Positions 1 to 8,238 of a DNA stretch of 29,335 bases are shown here, piece by piece. A program made the position numbers and the translations under genes. The notes beneath the pieces were generated by a model. That model saw only the letters and a list, made by a program, of their open reading frames with translations, did not search any database and was not told the DNA's origin. This DNA is from Zetaproteobacteria bacterium. GTDB lineage: Bacteria > Pseudomonadota > Zetaproteobacteria > Mariprofundales > Mariprofundaceae. The number at the start of each line of letters is the position of its first letter. The stretch's first letter is position 1. The stretch lies in contig JAJRTX010000075.1 in the NCBI GenBank assembly GCA_021545665.1, positions 1 to 29,335 of the forward strand. The letters are read 5' to 3'.

Positions 1-1
1 G

Positions 2-1336
2 CCTCATTCAATTGAGGCTGAGCAGTCTTTGCTTGGCGGTTTAATGCTGGATAACAGTACCTGGGATCAAGTAAGCGAGATCGTTGTTGAAGATGATTTT
101 TATCGCAATGATCACCGGCTGATTTTTCGTGAGGTTCGCAGTTTGTCTGAAAACAGTACGCCTTTCGATGTTGTGACTCTGTCTGAGTGGCTGGAAAACA
201 ACAACGAGCAGGATAACGCCGGTGGTTTGTCGTACCTTGGGATGCTGGCCAATAACACCCCAAGCGCTGCCAATATCAAGGCCTATGCGGGTATTGTTAG
301 TGAGCGTTCGGTGTTGCGTTCATTGATAGGCATAGGTACCAAGATTAGTGACAGCGGCTTTAATACCGAAGGCCGTAATAGCAATGAGTTGCTGGATGAT
401 GCCGAACGCATGGTCTTTGAGATTGCCGAGAAGGGTGCAAATCAGAAAGGGGGCTTTTCGGCGATTAAGGACGTGTTGGTCAATGTGGTTGACCGTATTG
501 ATCAGCTGTTTAACCAGGACGGTTCTATCACCGGTCTGCCAACAGGTTATAACGATCTGGATGAGATGACCTCGGGCCTGCAAGATGGCGACTTGATTAT
601 TGTTGCGGGTCGACCATCCATGGGTAAAACCACCTTTGCTATGAATATTGCTGAACATGCGGCTATGACCTGCGATAAGCCGGTGGCTGTGTTCAGTATG
701 GAAATGCCGGCGGATTCGTTGGCTATGCGTATGATTTCATCGCTGGGCCGTATTGATCAGAATAAGGTGCGTAGCGGTAAGCTGGGGGATGACGATTGGC
801 CGCGTTTGACTTCGGCAATTGGTATGCTGCAGGAAAAGCCACTCTTTATAGATGATACCGGGGGGTTGTCACCCAATGAATTGCGCGCCCGTTGTCGGCG
901 TCTGACGCGTGAACATGGCCAGCTGGGGCTGGTGGTTATCGATTATCTACAGTTGATGCAGGTGCCGGGTTTTAAAGAGAATCGTACGGCTGAAATATCT
1001 GAGATTTCACGCTCACTTAAGGGTTTGGCCAAGGAACTGAATGTGCCTGTGGTGGCCCTGTCGCAGCTTAACCGTAGTCTTGAGCAGCGCCCGGACAAGC
1101 GTCCGGTTATGTCTGATTTGCGTGAATCGGGGGCAATTGAGCAGGATGCCGATGTTATTATTTTTATCTATCGTGATGAAGTCTATAATGAAGACAGTCC
1201 TGATAAAGGTACTGCTGAAATTTTGATTCGCAAACAGCGTAATGGCCCGATAGGTTCAGTACGCCTGACCTTTTTGGGTAAATATACACGCTTTGAAAAT
1301 TGCACTTTTGATAGCGGTTACGGTGATTATGAATGA
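2..1336 (+). CDS. dnaB: Replicative DNA helicase DnaB (5'-truncated by window edge)
   Basis: DnaB is the hexameric replicative helicase that unwinds DNA ahead of the replisome. The reading frame is already open at base 2, where the typical N-terminal stretch HSIEAEQSLLGGLMLDN is seen, so the true start lies outside the window and roughly 25-30 residues are missing compared with the usual ~470. The N-terminal primase-interacting domain is followed by a RecA-like ATPase. Walker A is GRPSMGKT (about nt 608-631) and Walker B/H3 is VVIDYLQLM (about nt 934-960). The C-terminus has the family's SDLRESGAIEQDADVI and a RKQRNGP loop. The stop codon overlaps the alr start by 4 bp (ATGA), implying translational coupling. 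The dnaB-alr order is common in gammaproteobacteria. Identification is secure. Confidence 0.97.
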   Translation, partial: PHSIEAEQSLLGGLMLDNSTWDQVSEIVVEDDFYRNDHRLIFREVRSLSENSTPFDVVTLSEWLENNNEQDNAGGLSYLGMLANNTPSAANIKAYAGIVSERSVLRSLIGIGTKISDSGFNTEGRNSNELLDDAERMVFEIAEKGANQKGGFSAIKDVLVNVVDRIDQLFNQDGSITGLPTGYNDLDEMTSGLQDGDLIIVAGRPSMGKTTFAMNIAEHAAMTCDKPVAVFSMEMPADSLAMRMISSLGRIDQNKVRSGKLGDDDWPRLTSAIGMLQEKPLFIDDTGGLSPNELRARCRRLTREHGQLGLVVIDYLQLMQVPGFKENRTAEISEISRSLKGLAKELNVPVVALSQLNRSLEQRPDKRPVMSDLRESGAIEQDADVIIFIYRDEVYNEDSPDKGTAEILIRKQRNGPIGSVRLTFLGKYTRFENCTFDSGYGDYE

Positions 1337-2409
1337 TTTCCGCCGTTGAGGCCTATATCAATCTGACTGCCCTGACCCATAATCTTGAGCGTGTGCGGCA
1401 GGCTGCGCCTAACTCTAAAATTATGGCTGTTATCAAGGCTAATGCCTATGGTCATGGCATGGTGCGGGTGGCCAATGCTTTGACGGCGGCGGATGCCTTT
1501 TCTGTGGCGCGTCTGTATGAGGCGGTGCAATTGCGCGAAGCTGGCATAGACAAGGATATTGTTGTTCTTGAAGGTTTTAATAATCCGACAGAATTAATGG
1601 ATTTTTCTCGCTACGATCTACAGGCGACAGTGCATCAACCGATGCAGATAGATTTATTGCGGCGCACCCGATTGGATAAACCGATCCAGGTGTGGCTTAA
1701 GGTTGATTCTGGCATGCATCGGATGGGGGTTGCGCCGGAGACGGTCAGGGCATGTTGGAAGGTGCTGCAAAAATCAGCATCTGTATCGACTGTGCGCTTG
1801 ATGACTCACTTGGCCAGTGCCGATGACCGACGCAGTGAGCAGACCAATCAACAACTGGATGTCTTTAAGCGTGTGACTGCGGGGATAGAGACCGAAACCA
1901 GTATTGCTAATTCAGCCGGAATTTTGGGCTGGCCGCAAACCCACAGTGACTGGGTGCGCCCCGGTATTATGCTTTATGGTGTGTCGCCCTTTCTTGATGG
2001 TTGGGGTGAAGATGAAGGGCTTGAATTGGTGATGACGCTGACATCGCGGCTGATTGCGGTCAATCATTTCAAGGAAGGTGATGCGATTGGTTATGGTGCC
2101 AGTTGGACTTGTCCTGAGGACATGCCGGTTGGGGTGGTGTCTTGTGGTTACGGTGATGGATATCCACGTCATGCTGTGCCGGGTACGTTGGTGATGGTGA
2201 ATGGTATGCCCACACCGTTATTGGGGCGGGTGTCGATGGATAGTATTTGTGTTGATCTGCGCCAGCAACCCGATGCTGAGATTGGTGATACGGTGCTGTT
2301 GTGGGGTGAGAGTATGCCTGTGGAAGAGATCGCCCAGTCTGCTACTACAATTCCTTACGAAGTTCTTTGTTGTGTGACCCGGCGGGTCCAGTTTCAATAT
2401 ATTACCTAG
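1333..2409 (+). CDS. alr: Alanine racemase (PLP-dependent)
   Basis: This enzyme interconverts L- and D-alanine in the cytoplasm and supplies D-Ala for peptidoglycan. It is 358 aa, the normal family length. The PLP-binding lysine is K35 in AVIKANAYGHG. The second catalytic base is the tyrosine in DAIGYGASW (about residue 254). The C-terminal beta domain carries LLGRVSMDSICVDL. The ATG start overlaps the dnaB stop as ATGA, so the two genes are read together. The gene ends in TAG, and no hairpin terminator is visible just after it. Whether this is the biosynthetic or catabolic paralogue cannot be told from sequence. Its position after dnaB is that of the constitutive alr in enterobacteria and pseudomonads. 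Confidence 0.96.
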   Translation: MISAVEAYINLTALTHNLERVRQAAPNSKIMAVIKANAYGHGMVRVANALTAADAFSVARLYEAVQLREAGIDKDIVVLEGFNNPTELMDFSRYDLQATVHQPMQIDLLRRTRLDKPIQVWLKVDSGMHRMGVAPETVRACWKVLQKSASVSTVRLMTHLASADDRRSEQTNQQLDVFKRVTAGIETETSIANSAGILGWPQTHSDWVRPGIMLYGVSPFLDGWGEDEGLELVMTLTSRLIAVNHFKEGDAIGYGASWTCPEDMPVGVVSCGYGDGYPRHAVPGTLVMVNGMPTPLLGRVSMDSICVDLRQQPDAEIGDTVLLWGESMPVEEIAQSATTIPYEVLCCVTRRVQFQYIT

Positions 2410-2741
2410 TTTATCTCACTTGTTTGGTCTGGTTTATCTATAGTTTAAATGTGTTTCTAAATCCCCGAATTTGCTGTGTCTGATATAAATGAGGGTTGTG
2501 GTGTTAGCTGTTGGAGCAGGCTTGTACTTCAATTAACAAGCGTTTCACTGAGCAGCGTTAATGATTTTACCCGCTCATATCTGTTATTAAAGTTATTAAT
2601 AAACAAATAGATATGATCTCTATGGGTGAGGGCGTTTGCTTTGTTGGTCAGAAATTATGAGATTGATTTAAAAGATATATTGGTTTTACTTTAATCAGCT
2701 GCTAATATGTGCAAAGAGCTTATAAACTGTAGGTGTTTATC
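2410..2741. other. AT-rich intergenic region upstream of ccoH
   Basis: This 332-bp stretch holds no convincing ORF. It contains two small inverted repeats: GCTTGT/ACAAGC (2520-2525 and 2536-2541) and TCATATCT/AGATATGA (2575-2582 and 2609-2616). The second pair flanks the palindrome TTATTAATAA. It should contain the promoter of the ccoH-ccoI-ccoS unit. A weak -35/-10 pair, TTGGTT and TAATAT spaced by 17 bp, ends around 2709. One FNR/Anr half-site, TTGAT at 2663-2667, has no matching second half. Confidence 0.4.
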
Positions 2742-3248
2742 ATGGCAAAGACGATTAAACAGGAAGCGGCGTGGCAGAGTCCTTGGGTCTGGCTGCTGGC
2801 TGGCATCATGGGAACGACGCTGATTGTAAATGGCACTCTAATCACGATTGCCTTTATGTCGCCGCCGGGTTTGGTGGTTGATGATTATTACGATAGGGGT
2901 AAGGCCTATCTTTATAATCAAGCGAGGCATGAAGAGGATGTTCAACGCCTGGCCTGGGATCTGATTCTTGATCTGCCTAAGGTGCCTGCAATCAATAAGA
3001 GTGAGTCTTATCTGATTCGCGCGGTCGACAGTGATGGTGTGCCTATCAGTGGTGCGGATGTGGAATTTGCTGCCTTCCGTCCTGTTGAGCATGGCCATGA
3101 TGTCATTGTTCCTATGCGTGAGGCTGGGGCGGGCTATTATGCTGCTGATGTGGCTTTCAGCCGGCCAGGTAACTGGGATCTGATTATCACAGTCAAGCAA
3201 GGCGACGATCAGCTTGATATCGCCAAACGGATTTTCGTTAAAAAGTAA
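2742..3248 (+). CDS. ccoH: FixH/CcoH-family cbb3 oxidase assembly protein
   Basis: FixH/CcoH is a single-pass membrane protein needed for assembly or stability of cbb3 cytochrome oxidase. The product is 168 aa from the ATG at 2742. An upstream in-frame GTG at 2733 would add three residues, but the AGG at 2731-2733 fits the ATG better (8-nt spacing). Residues about 14-40 form one membrane segment (WVWLLAGIMGTTLIVNG). The family signature VVDDYYDRGKAY follows. A periplasmic beta-rich domain then ends in the typical GNWDLIITVKQGDD. It lies 24 bp before ccoI, as in fixGHIS/ccoGHIS clusters, although ccoG here lies elsewhere, on the opposite strand. Confidence 0.92.
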   Translation: MAKTIKQEAAWQSPWVWLLAGIMGTTLIVNGTLITIAFMSPPGLVVDDYYDRGKAYLYNQARHEEDVQRLAWDLILDLPKVPAINKSESYLIRAVDSDGVPISGADVEFAAFRPVEHGHDVIVPMREAGAGYYAADVAFSRPGNWDLIITVKQGDDQLDIAKRIFVKK

Positions 3249-3272
3249 GTTTACGGAGTTGTTTTAAGCGCT

Positions 3273-5741
3273 ATGACTGACAACTCCAGCGCTTGCTTTC
3301 ACTGTGGACTGCCGATAGAGCCAGCGGCTCTTCAGCGTGCCTTTATTCAGGATGAGCGCCATGATTTCTGCTGCTCTGGCTGTATGCTGGTGTGTCAGGC
3401 TATCTATGATTCGGGCCTGGACGGGTTTTACAACAAACTCAAAAATAACGATTTTTTAGCGCCTCCCCCCGAGAGTGATTCCAACCTGGAACAGTTTGAT
3501 CTGGATGATGTCCAGGCCGAGTTTGTGACGACTCAAGATAATGTCAGTGAAGCAACCCTGTTAGTTGAAGGTATTCATTGTGCTGCCTGTGTCTGGCTGA
3601 TCGAACATGGTCTGGCTGATTTAAAAGGTGTGCTGAAAGCCAATGTGAATATGGCTCATCATCGCTTGCAGTTGTGCTGGAATCGCGATGAAATCCAGTT
3701 GTCTGCGGTGCTGAAACGGCTGGCTCAGCTGGGTTACAAGTCGGCGCCTTACAATCAGGAAGCGGCAGAGGGCGCTGCTGCAAAACGACACAAGCAGCTG
3801 TTGTATCGCATGGCTTTTGCCGGTTTTGGGGTGATGAATATCATGTGGATCTCCATTGCTCTGTTTGCAGGCGCCACATCCGCATCTGGCATGGACCCTG
3901 ATTACAAACAGTTTTTTCATTGGATCAGTTTTTTAATCGCAACGCCGGTGCTGGTCTTTTCCGGTTGGCCCATTATTCGCTCTGGCATCCGTGGGCTGCT
4001 GCATGGCCAATTGGGGATGGATCTGCCCGTCACCATCGGCGCGTTGGCCACCTATTCCTATTCGGTCTGGATTACTCTGCGTGGTTCGGGTGATGTTTAT
4101 TTTGATACGGTTGTCACCTTTCTGTTTATTATTCTTGTGGGGCGTTATCTGGAGGGCGTTTCACGTCGTAATGCAACTTCGGCTACCACGCGTTTGATGG
4201 AGTTGCAGCCACGTAGCGCTTTGCGTCTGGTTGATGGTGAAACAGAATTGATCAGTGTGCGTGCCCTGAGACTTGGCGACCATGTACTGGTACGGCCCGG
4301 TGACAAGGTGCCTGTGGATGGTTGTGTGATTGATGGCCATTCAGAAATAAGTGAGGCCATGCTGACAGGCGAGGCCCTGCCTGTGGTCAAGGATGTGGGT
4401 GACAAGATAGTTGCGGGAACGATGAATGGCCAGGGGGCATTAGTGGTGCAGGTAGAGCAGCTGGGTCAGGACACCGCTTTGGCTAAGATCATCCATTTGG
4501 TTGAGTCAGCCCAAGGTTCTAAGGCACCGATTCAATGTTTTGCCGATAAAATCGTACCTTGGTTTGTGGCTGCCACTATTGGTTTGGCGATAATCAGTTT
4601 TTTCTTTTGGCTGCGCCAGGATTTTGATACGGCTTTGCTGGCGGCCACCTCGGTATTAATTATTACCTGCCCCTGTGCTTTTGGGTTGGCAACGCCGATG
4701 GGGATAGCGGTGAGTGTTGGCCACGGCTCCAGGCATGGTCTGTTGATTAAGAACGGTGCGGCAATTGAGTCGCTGGCCAAGGTCAGTCATGTGGTGTTTG
4801 ATAAAACCGGCACGCTTACCGAAGGGCAACTGTCGGTGACTGAGCTGCATCGAGACCTGGAACATGCGCTGTCAGAAGATAAAATCCTGGCGCTGGTGGC
4901 GGTGGCTGAGTCACGTTCTGAGCATCATATTGCCAGGGCGATTGTGGCTTATGCTAAACAGCAGGGCAGTGATTTTGATGATATTCAGATCGAGGCTTTT
5001 CAAAATATCCCGGGCAGGGGGCTGGAGGTCAGTGTTGCAGGTCATACGCTGGTGATTGGTAATCCAGCCTTGCTGGCACAGCAGAAATTAGCTTTGACGC
5101 CACAGTTGCTGGATATTCAGAATAAGGTTCAAGCGGGCGGTGGTGTTGCGGTGCTGGTGGTGATTGATGGCCGGGTGGCTGCCCTGATTGCTGTGCAAGA
5201 TCAGATTAGGGTAGAGGCCAGTGAATTGATTAACGCCTTGCGACAACGGGGTATCGGTACGACTCTTCTAACCGGTGATAGCTTGATTGCTGCCAACAAA
5301 GTGGCTGATGAGTTGGGTGGCATGGAGGTGATTGCTGACGTATTACCACAGCACAAGGGCCAGGTAATTTCTGATCTACAGGCTAAAGGAGAAATCGTGG
5401 CGATGATTGGTGATGGTGTCAATGACGCCCCAGCGCTGGCACGTGCGGATGTTGGAATCGCCATGGGTGGGGGCACTGATGTTTCCATGGATTGTGCCGA
5501 TTTTGTGTTGATGGATAATGCCTTGCCGCGGGTGTTGTTTGGCATCGATCTATCGCATCAGACCCTTAGAATTATTCGACAAAATATCAAGCTATCATTG
5601 GGATACAACCTGATTTTGGTGCCCATGGCCATGGCGGCTATGTTGACCCCGGTATTTGCGGCAATTGCAATGCCATTAAGTTCTCTCGCGGTGATTGGTA
5701 ATGCCTTGCGTATTCGGCGTTTATGTCGTCCTGACAAATAG
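3273..5741 (+). CDS. ccoI: Cu+ P-type ATPase CcoI/FixI for cbb3 oxidase maturation
   Basis: This is a P1B-type copper-exporting ATPase of the inner membrane that feeds copper into cbb3 oxidase assembly. The 822-aa product has the CcoI/FixI layout. An N-terminal cysteine-rich metal-binding region (CFHCG at 8-12, CCSGCMLVC at 33-41) is followed by a heavy-metal-associated domain with GIHCAAC (C103, C106). Then come the transmembrane core with CPC (C466-P467-C468), the phosphorylated aspartate in DKTGTLT (D510) and the hinge GDGVNDAP (713-720). The N-terminal CxxC-rich extension separates it from ordinary CopA. The Shine-Dalgarno is weak (ACGGAG about 16 nt upstream), so translation may be coupled to ccoH. 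The gene ends in TAG just before ccoS. Confidence 0.96.
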   Translation: MTDNSSACFHCGLPIEPAALQRAFIQDERHDFCCSGCMLVCQAIYDSGLDGFYNKLKNNDFLAPPPESDSNLEQFDLDDVQAEFVTTQDNVSEATLLVEGIHCAACVWLIEHGLADLKGVLKANVNMAHHRLQLCWNRDEIQLSAVLKRLAQLGYKSAPYNQEAAEGAAAKRHKQLLYRMAFAGFGVMNIMWISIALFAGATSASGMDPDYKQFFHWISFLIATPVLVFSGWPIIRSGIRGLLHGQLGMDLPVTIGALATYSYSVWITLRGSGDVYFDTVVTFLFIILVGRYLEGVSRRNATSATTRLMELQPRSALRLVDGETELISVRALRLGDHVLVRPGDKVPVDGCVIDGHSEISEAMLTGEALPVVKDVGDKIVAGTMNGQGALVVQVEQLGQDTALAKIIHLVESAQGSKAPIQCFADKIVPWFVAATIGLAIISFFFWLRQDFDTALLAATSVLIITCPCAFGLATPMGIAVSVGHGSRHGLLIKNGAAIESLAKVSHVVFDKTGTLTEGQLSVTELHRDLEHALSEDKILALVAVAESRSEHHIARAIVAYAKQQGSDFDDIQIEAFQNIPGRGLEVSVAGHTLVIGNPALLAQQKLALTPQLLDIQNKVQAGGGVAVLVVIDGRVAALIAVQDQIRVEASELINALRQRGIGTTLLTGDSLIAANKVADELGGMEVIADVLPQHKGQVISDLQAKGEIVAMIGDGVNDAPALARADVGIAMGGGTDVSMDCADFVLMDNALPRVLFGIDLSHQTLRIIRQNIKLSLGYNLILVPMAMAAMLTPVFAAIAMPLSSLAVIGNALRIRRLCRPDK

Positions 5742-5753
5742 GAGTATGTGACA

Positions 5754-5945
5754 GTGGATTCTATTTACGGTCTTGTTCCGGCAATGATATTGCTGGCGCT
5801 GGTGAGTGTGGCGGTTTTCTTTTGGGCGGCGCGTAGCGGTCAGTATGATGACATGGAGGGGCCTGCACATCGTATTCTTGATGATGACGACCCGTTGTTG
5901 CCAAAAGTTGAGTCTGAACAGCAGACTGAAAAAAAGGCTGATTAG
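5754..5945 (+). CDS. ccoS: cbb3-type oxidase assembly protein CcoS
   Basis: CcoS is a small single-pass membrane protein required to insert cofactors into cbb3 oxidase. The product is 63 aa. An in-frame GTG at 5748 exists, but AGGAG at 5740-5744 would then be only 3 nt away. The GTG at 5754 (9-nt spacing) gives the usual MDSIYGLVP start and is preferred. One membrane helix spans residues about 4-25. It is followed by the family hallmark FFWAARSGQYDDMEGPAHRI and an acidic DDDDP. The soluble C-terminal tail is charged. It directly follows ccoI and almost certainly shares its mRNA. Confidence 0.93.
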   Translation: MDSIYGLVPAMILLALVSVAVFFWAARSGQYDDMEGPAHRILDDDDPLLPKVESEQQTEKKAD

Positions 5946-5981
5946 TCTCGCCAATTTATGATGTCAAAGAAGTGAGGTTTT

Positions 5982-6539
5982 ATGTCTAACACACCAGTCC
6001 ATGAAGTTTCACATGATCCGGCTGAAGTACGTCTTGCCCAATTGCCGCATCAATTGTTTTTGTTCAATAGTATTGGCAATCATGTTTTGATGACGGTGAT
6101 TACTGTCAGTGTGGCCATGTCGATGCCTTTGTTGCCCCTATTGATTCCGTCTATATCATTGGTCATTATTGCCTATACCTTTATCCGTGGCCGGGCATTA
6201 GCTAAACATAATTCGCTGTTGGTGAGGGCTCATTGGGGGATTGTGATGCGCCGAACCCGTATGTTTTTGATTGGTTATATCGCACTGGCATGTGCTGCTA
6301 CAGCGGCCTGGCTGCTCTATAGCTATGCGGGTGCCATGAAAGAGTTAATGTATGCTCTGGTCGGTGGGCTTGGTCTTTTGCCGATGATGGTGCTGGTGCT
6401 GGCATTGACGATTTTTGAATCAGAAACCCTTAATTATGCTGGGCAAGGGTTTGTGCCGGACTGGGCCAGGCGTCGATTTGGCACCAAGGCGGAAGTAAAG
6501 GTACTTGATCAAGAGTTGGAAAAGCTTGCTAATGTATAG
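5982..6539 (+). CDS. Conserved-looking multipass membrane protein of unknown function
   Basis: I do not recognise a named family. The 185-aa product has a short polar N-terminus (about 30 residues) and hydrophobic blocks at about 36-68 (long enough for two helices), 94-115 and 121-144. This predicts about four transmembrane segments. A basic loop (RGRALAKHN, VMRRTRM) sits between the first and second halves, which suggests a cytoplasmic position. The soluble C-terminus contains FVPDWARRRFG and a charged helix. The ATG has GTGAGG 5-6 nt upstream. It follows ccoS by 36 bp and precedes a terminator, so it is the last gene of the ccoH-I-S unit. A role linked to cbb3 assembly or respiration is inferred from position only. 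Confidence 0.8.
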   Translation: MSNTPVHEVSHDPAEVRLAQLPHQLFLFNSIGNHVLMTVITVSVAMSMPLLPLLIPSISLVIIAYTFIRGRALAKHNSLLVRAHWGIVMRRTRMFLIGYIALACAATAAWLLYSYAGAMKELMYALVGGLGLLPMMVLVLALTIFESETLNYAGQGFVPDWARRRFGTKAEVKVLDQELEKLANV

Positions 6540-6571
6540 CTAGGAGGCTGTCTAGGATCAGGCAATAAAAC

Positions 6572-6595
6572 AGGCAGCGATGTGCTGCCTTTTTT
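6572..6595 (+). terminator. Rho-independent terminator after the ccoHIS unit
   Basis: Perfect 7-bp stem AGGCAGC/GCTGCCT with a 5-nt loop, followed by TTTTT. On the opposite strand the stem is followed by GTTTTATT, so it may also stop transcription arriving from the convergent gene that ends at 6619. Confidence 0.88.
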
Positions 6596-6618
6596 ATATT
6601 TACAAAAACGTAAGTTGC

Positions 6619-7326
6619 CTATTTTTCATCAGTCTCAGCGGCTTTTTCGATGCTTTCGAGTAATGTCTCATCGAGTGCTGCAACATCAGACATTGCTTCG
6701 CTGGCTTTTTCGTGCAGTTCGCGGAACTGTTCAACCAGTTTCTTGCTGCTCTCAAGCGCCGTCTTCATTTCAGCAACGCTTTGTTCCAGCTTGCGCTTTT
6801 CCTTACGCAGTGAGGTAACACTTGCTTCTACCAGTTTGCGGGTAGTTGCTTCGTCATCTTTTTGCTTTTTAAGTGTCTTGAGCTTTTTGACAACGTTCTC
6901 AGGCGTGTCGCCCAAGGATTTTTTAACAGCCTTTAGAGAATTTTCTTTTTCTGTGATCAGGGCTTTGATCTTTTTCATTTCTTGAATGTGAGCGGCACGT
7001 TCTACGGCCATGACTTGCTCTGCTTTTTGCTGTGAAGCCATCGCCCCAGCTTTGATCGCTTCAGCCGCAGCAAGGGCTTTATCGTTGGCGGCCATCTTCT
7101 TTTCTATCACTGCTTCTGCCTGATTGGCTTTATCGCGAGCTTCTTTGACGATGACGTCGGCATTCATGCCTTGTTTGATGGTTTTATCAAGCGCTTCCTT
7201 GAGCTTATCAGGGCTGCAGTCGGGATTCAGTCCCAGAGCGTCGGTTGCAGCGCTCATCAAAATCTGTTTACTTATAGCCAGGTCCTTCCAAACCTTTAAC
7301 TGAAGCTCTAGTTCCGCTTGATCCAC
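6619..7326 (-). CDS. Coiled-coil protein of unknown function
   Basis: The 235-aa product is unrecognised. It is almost entirely helical, rich in Lys, Glu and Ala, and lacks a signal peptide or membrane segment. Residues about 60-210 show long heptad-like runs such as KALAAAEAIKAGAMASQQKAE and SLRKEKRKLEQSVAEMK, typical of an elongated coiled coil. The N-terminal ~50 residues (VWKDLAISKQILMSAATDAL, then GLNPDCSP) look more globular. The C-terminus is acidic. The start is a GTG at 7326 with a strong AGGAG about 6 nt upstream. It faces the ccoHIS unit and appears to be a single-gene unit. A structural, scaffold or partitioning role is possible, but nothing in the sequence decides it. Confidence 0.82.
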   Translation of the reverse strand: MDQAELELQLKVWKDLAISKQILMSAATDALGLNPDCSPDKLKEALDKTIKQGMNADVIVKEARDKANQAEAVIEKKMAANDKALAAAEAIKAGAMASQQKAEQVMAVERAAHIQEMKKIKALITEKENSLKAVKKSLGDTPENVVKKLKTLKKQKDDEATTRKLVEASVTSLRKEKRKLEQSVAEMKTALESSKKLVEQFRELHEKASEAMSDVAALDETLLESIEKAAETDEK

Positions 7327-7505
7327 ATATCTCTCCTAAAATTCTTCGGGGGGTTATTTTTGAGAGGGGGATTGTATCTTAAAACTGTGCTAAATTGATG
7401 CCTTCTTCCATGATAAATAAAGAAAATGTTCATTAATTTGTTAATTTCTTCCTGTTTTTGCTTGTTTTTGGCCAGATTTCTTAAATTGAAGTGCTGAGAT
7501 AGATT

Positions 7506-7640
7506 TTATTCGGGGTCTGTCGTGTCGTCTTGGGCGGGTGTTTTGCTGGATTTTTTGCGAATTGCCCAGACCACAACGCCAACAGTTAGCGCGAGTATTC
7601 CGAGTTCCAACAGAGCCATCACCCAAACTACATTGTCCAT
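7506..7640 (-). CDS. 44-aa single-pass membrane peptide
   Basis: A short complete ORF starts with the ATG complementary to 7638-7640 and ends with TAA at 7506-7508. The peptide begins MDNVVWVMALLELGILAL. It has one hydrophobic helix (about residues 3-25), then a basic RKK patch and a polar acidic tail (DDTTDPE). It starts 3 bp after the stop of the 195-aa gene, with GGAAG about 9 nt upstream, so the two are very likely co-translated. The helix-basic-acidic layout resembles small oxidase-associated peptides such as CcoQ and CcoS, but no homology is claimed. It is the last gene of the run that begins with ccoG. Confidence 0.65.
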   Translation of the reverse strand: MDNVVWVMALLELGILALTVGVVVWAIRKKSSKTPAQDDTTDPE

Positions 7641-7643
7641 TTT

Positions 7644-8231
7644 TTATACTTCCAGTTTGTCTTTGGTGAATTCCAGAAACAGTTCTGCGCCACTGTGTTC
7701 TATTTTGTATCGAAATAGTTCCAGTTCTTCTCTTGAACCGAGCAGTAGTATGACGTATTTATCTGCCTTGATGGCTGTCTCCAGCTGCTTGAGCTGGTGT
7801 TGTGGTATGCCCATGCGCTGCAACATATTGGCAATCTGTGAGAAGCCAGCAGCGGCAGCCATGATGCCACCAACCATGGCACTATAGGCAATGGTCCAAA
7901 CATAGGCCTGGACTAAATTCCCTTGGTTGCTACCTTCCAGTGAGGCGATCATGCTGATGAAGCTGGCAATCAGTCCCCAGATGGCACCAATGATGATGCC
8001 GCGTTTGGCCCAGACCTTCATGCGTTCTTTGGGGGAGGGGTAGTAGATGCCGAGTATGTCATCTCCTTTAGACAGACGCCTGCCAATAATGGATATTCTA
8101 TCCATTAGAAAATCATTTTGGATTAGGTGCTCAATGGTGCGAATGGCCTGGTTTTCGTGAACGTAGACGGCGGCATAAATGTGCTCCTGGAAAGGTTGCC
8201 ATGTGCCGCTGTGAGGTTTTTTATCCGTCAT
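7644..8231 (-). CDS. Stress-type protein with central glycine-rich membrane hairpin
   Basis: The 195-aa product begins with a soluble domain (residues about 17-63: AAVYVHENQAIRTIEHL ... RISIIGRRLSKGDD) resembling the N-terminus of general stress proteins of the YflT/DUF1269-like type. Two small-residue-rich hydrophobic segments follow, at about 78-97 and 110-130, separated by a short loop. The C-terminal ~50 residues (KADKYVILLLGSREELELF) look like a second small alpha/beta domain. Such proteins occur in many proteobacteria without a defined role. It lies 7 bp after the SafE-like gene and 3 bp before the 44-aa peptide. The family assignment is from memory of pattern, not from a search. Confidence 0.78.
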   Translation of the reverse strand: MTDKKPHSGTWQPFQEHIYAAVYVHENQAIRTIEHLIQNDFLMDRISIIGRRLSKGDDILGIYYPSPKERMKVWAKRGIIIGAIWGLIASFISMIASLEGSNQGNLVQAYVWTIAYSAMVGGIMAAAAGFSQIANMLQRMGIPQHQLKQLETAIKADKYVILLLGSREELELFRYKIEHSGAELFLEFTKDKLEV

Positions 8232-8238
8232 TCAAGGT

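Noticed and set aside
2663..2676. Possible FNR/Anr box upstream of ccoH (TTGAT-TTAA-AAGAT)
   Set aside because: Only the left half matches TTGAT-N4-ATCAA; the right half fails at most positions.
5748..5753. Two-codon-longer CcoS from the GTG at 5748
   Set aside because: The ribosome site AGGAG would be only 3 nt away, and the GTG at 5754 gives correct spacing and the family's usual N-terminus.
6650..6985. 111-codon + strand ORF rich in Ser and Phe
   Set aside because: It is antisense to the coiled-coil gene and its composition is what the complement of Lys/Glu-rich codons produces.
7441..7626. 61-codon - strand ORF overlapping the 44-aa peptide
   Set aside because: No ribosome site or protein-like pattern; the overlapping frame with the hydrophobic helix and coupling to the upstream gene is more credible.
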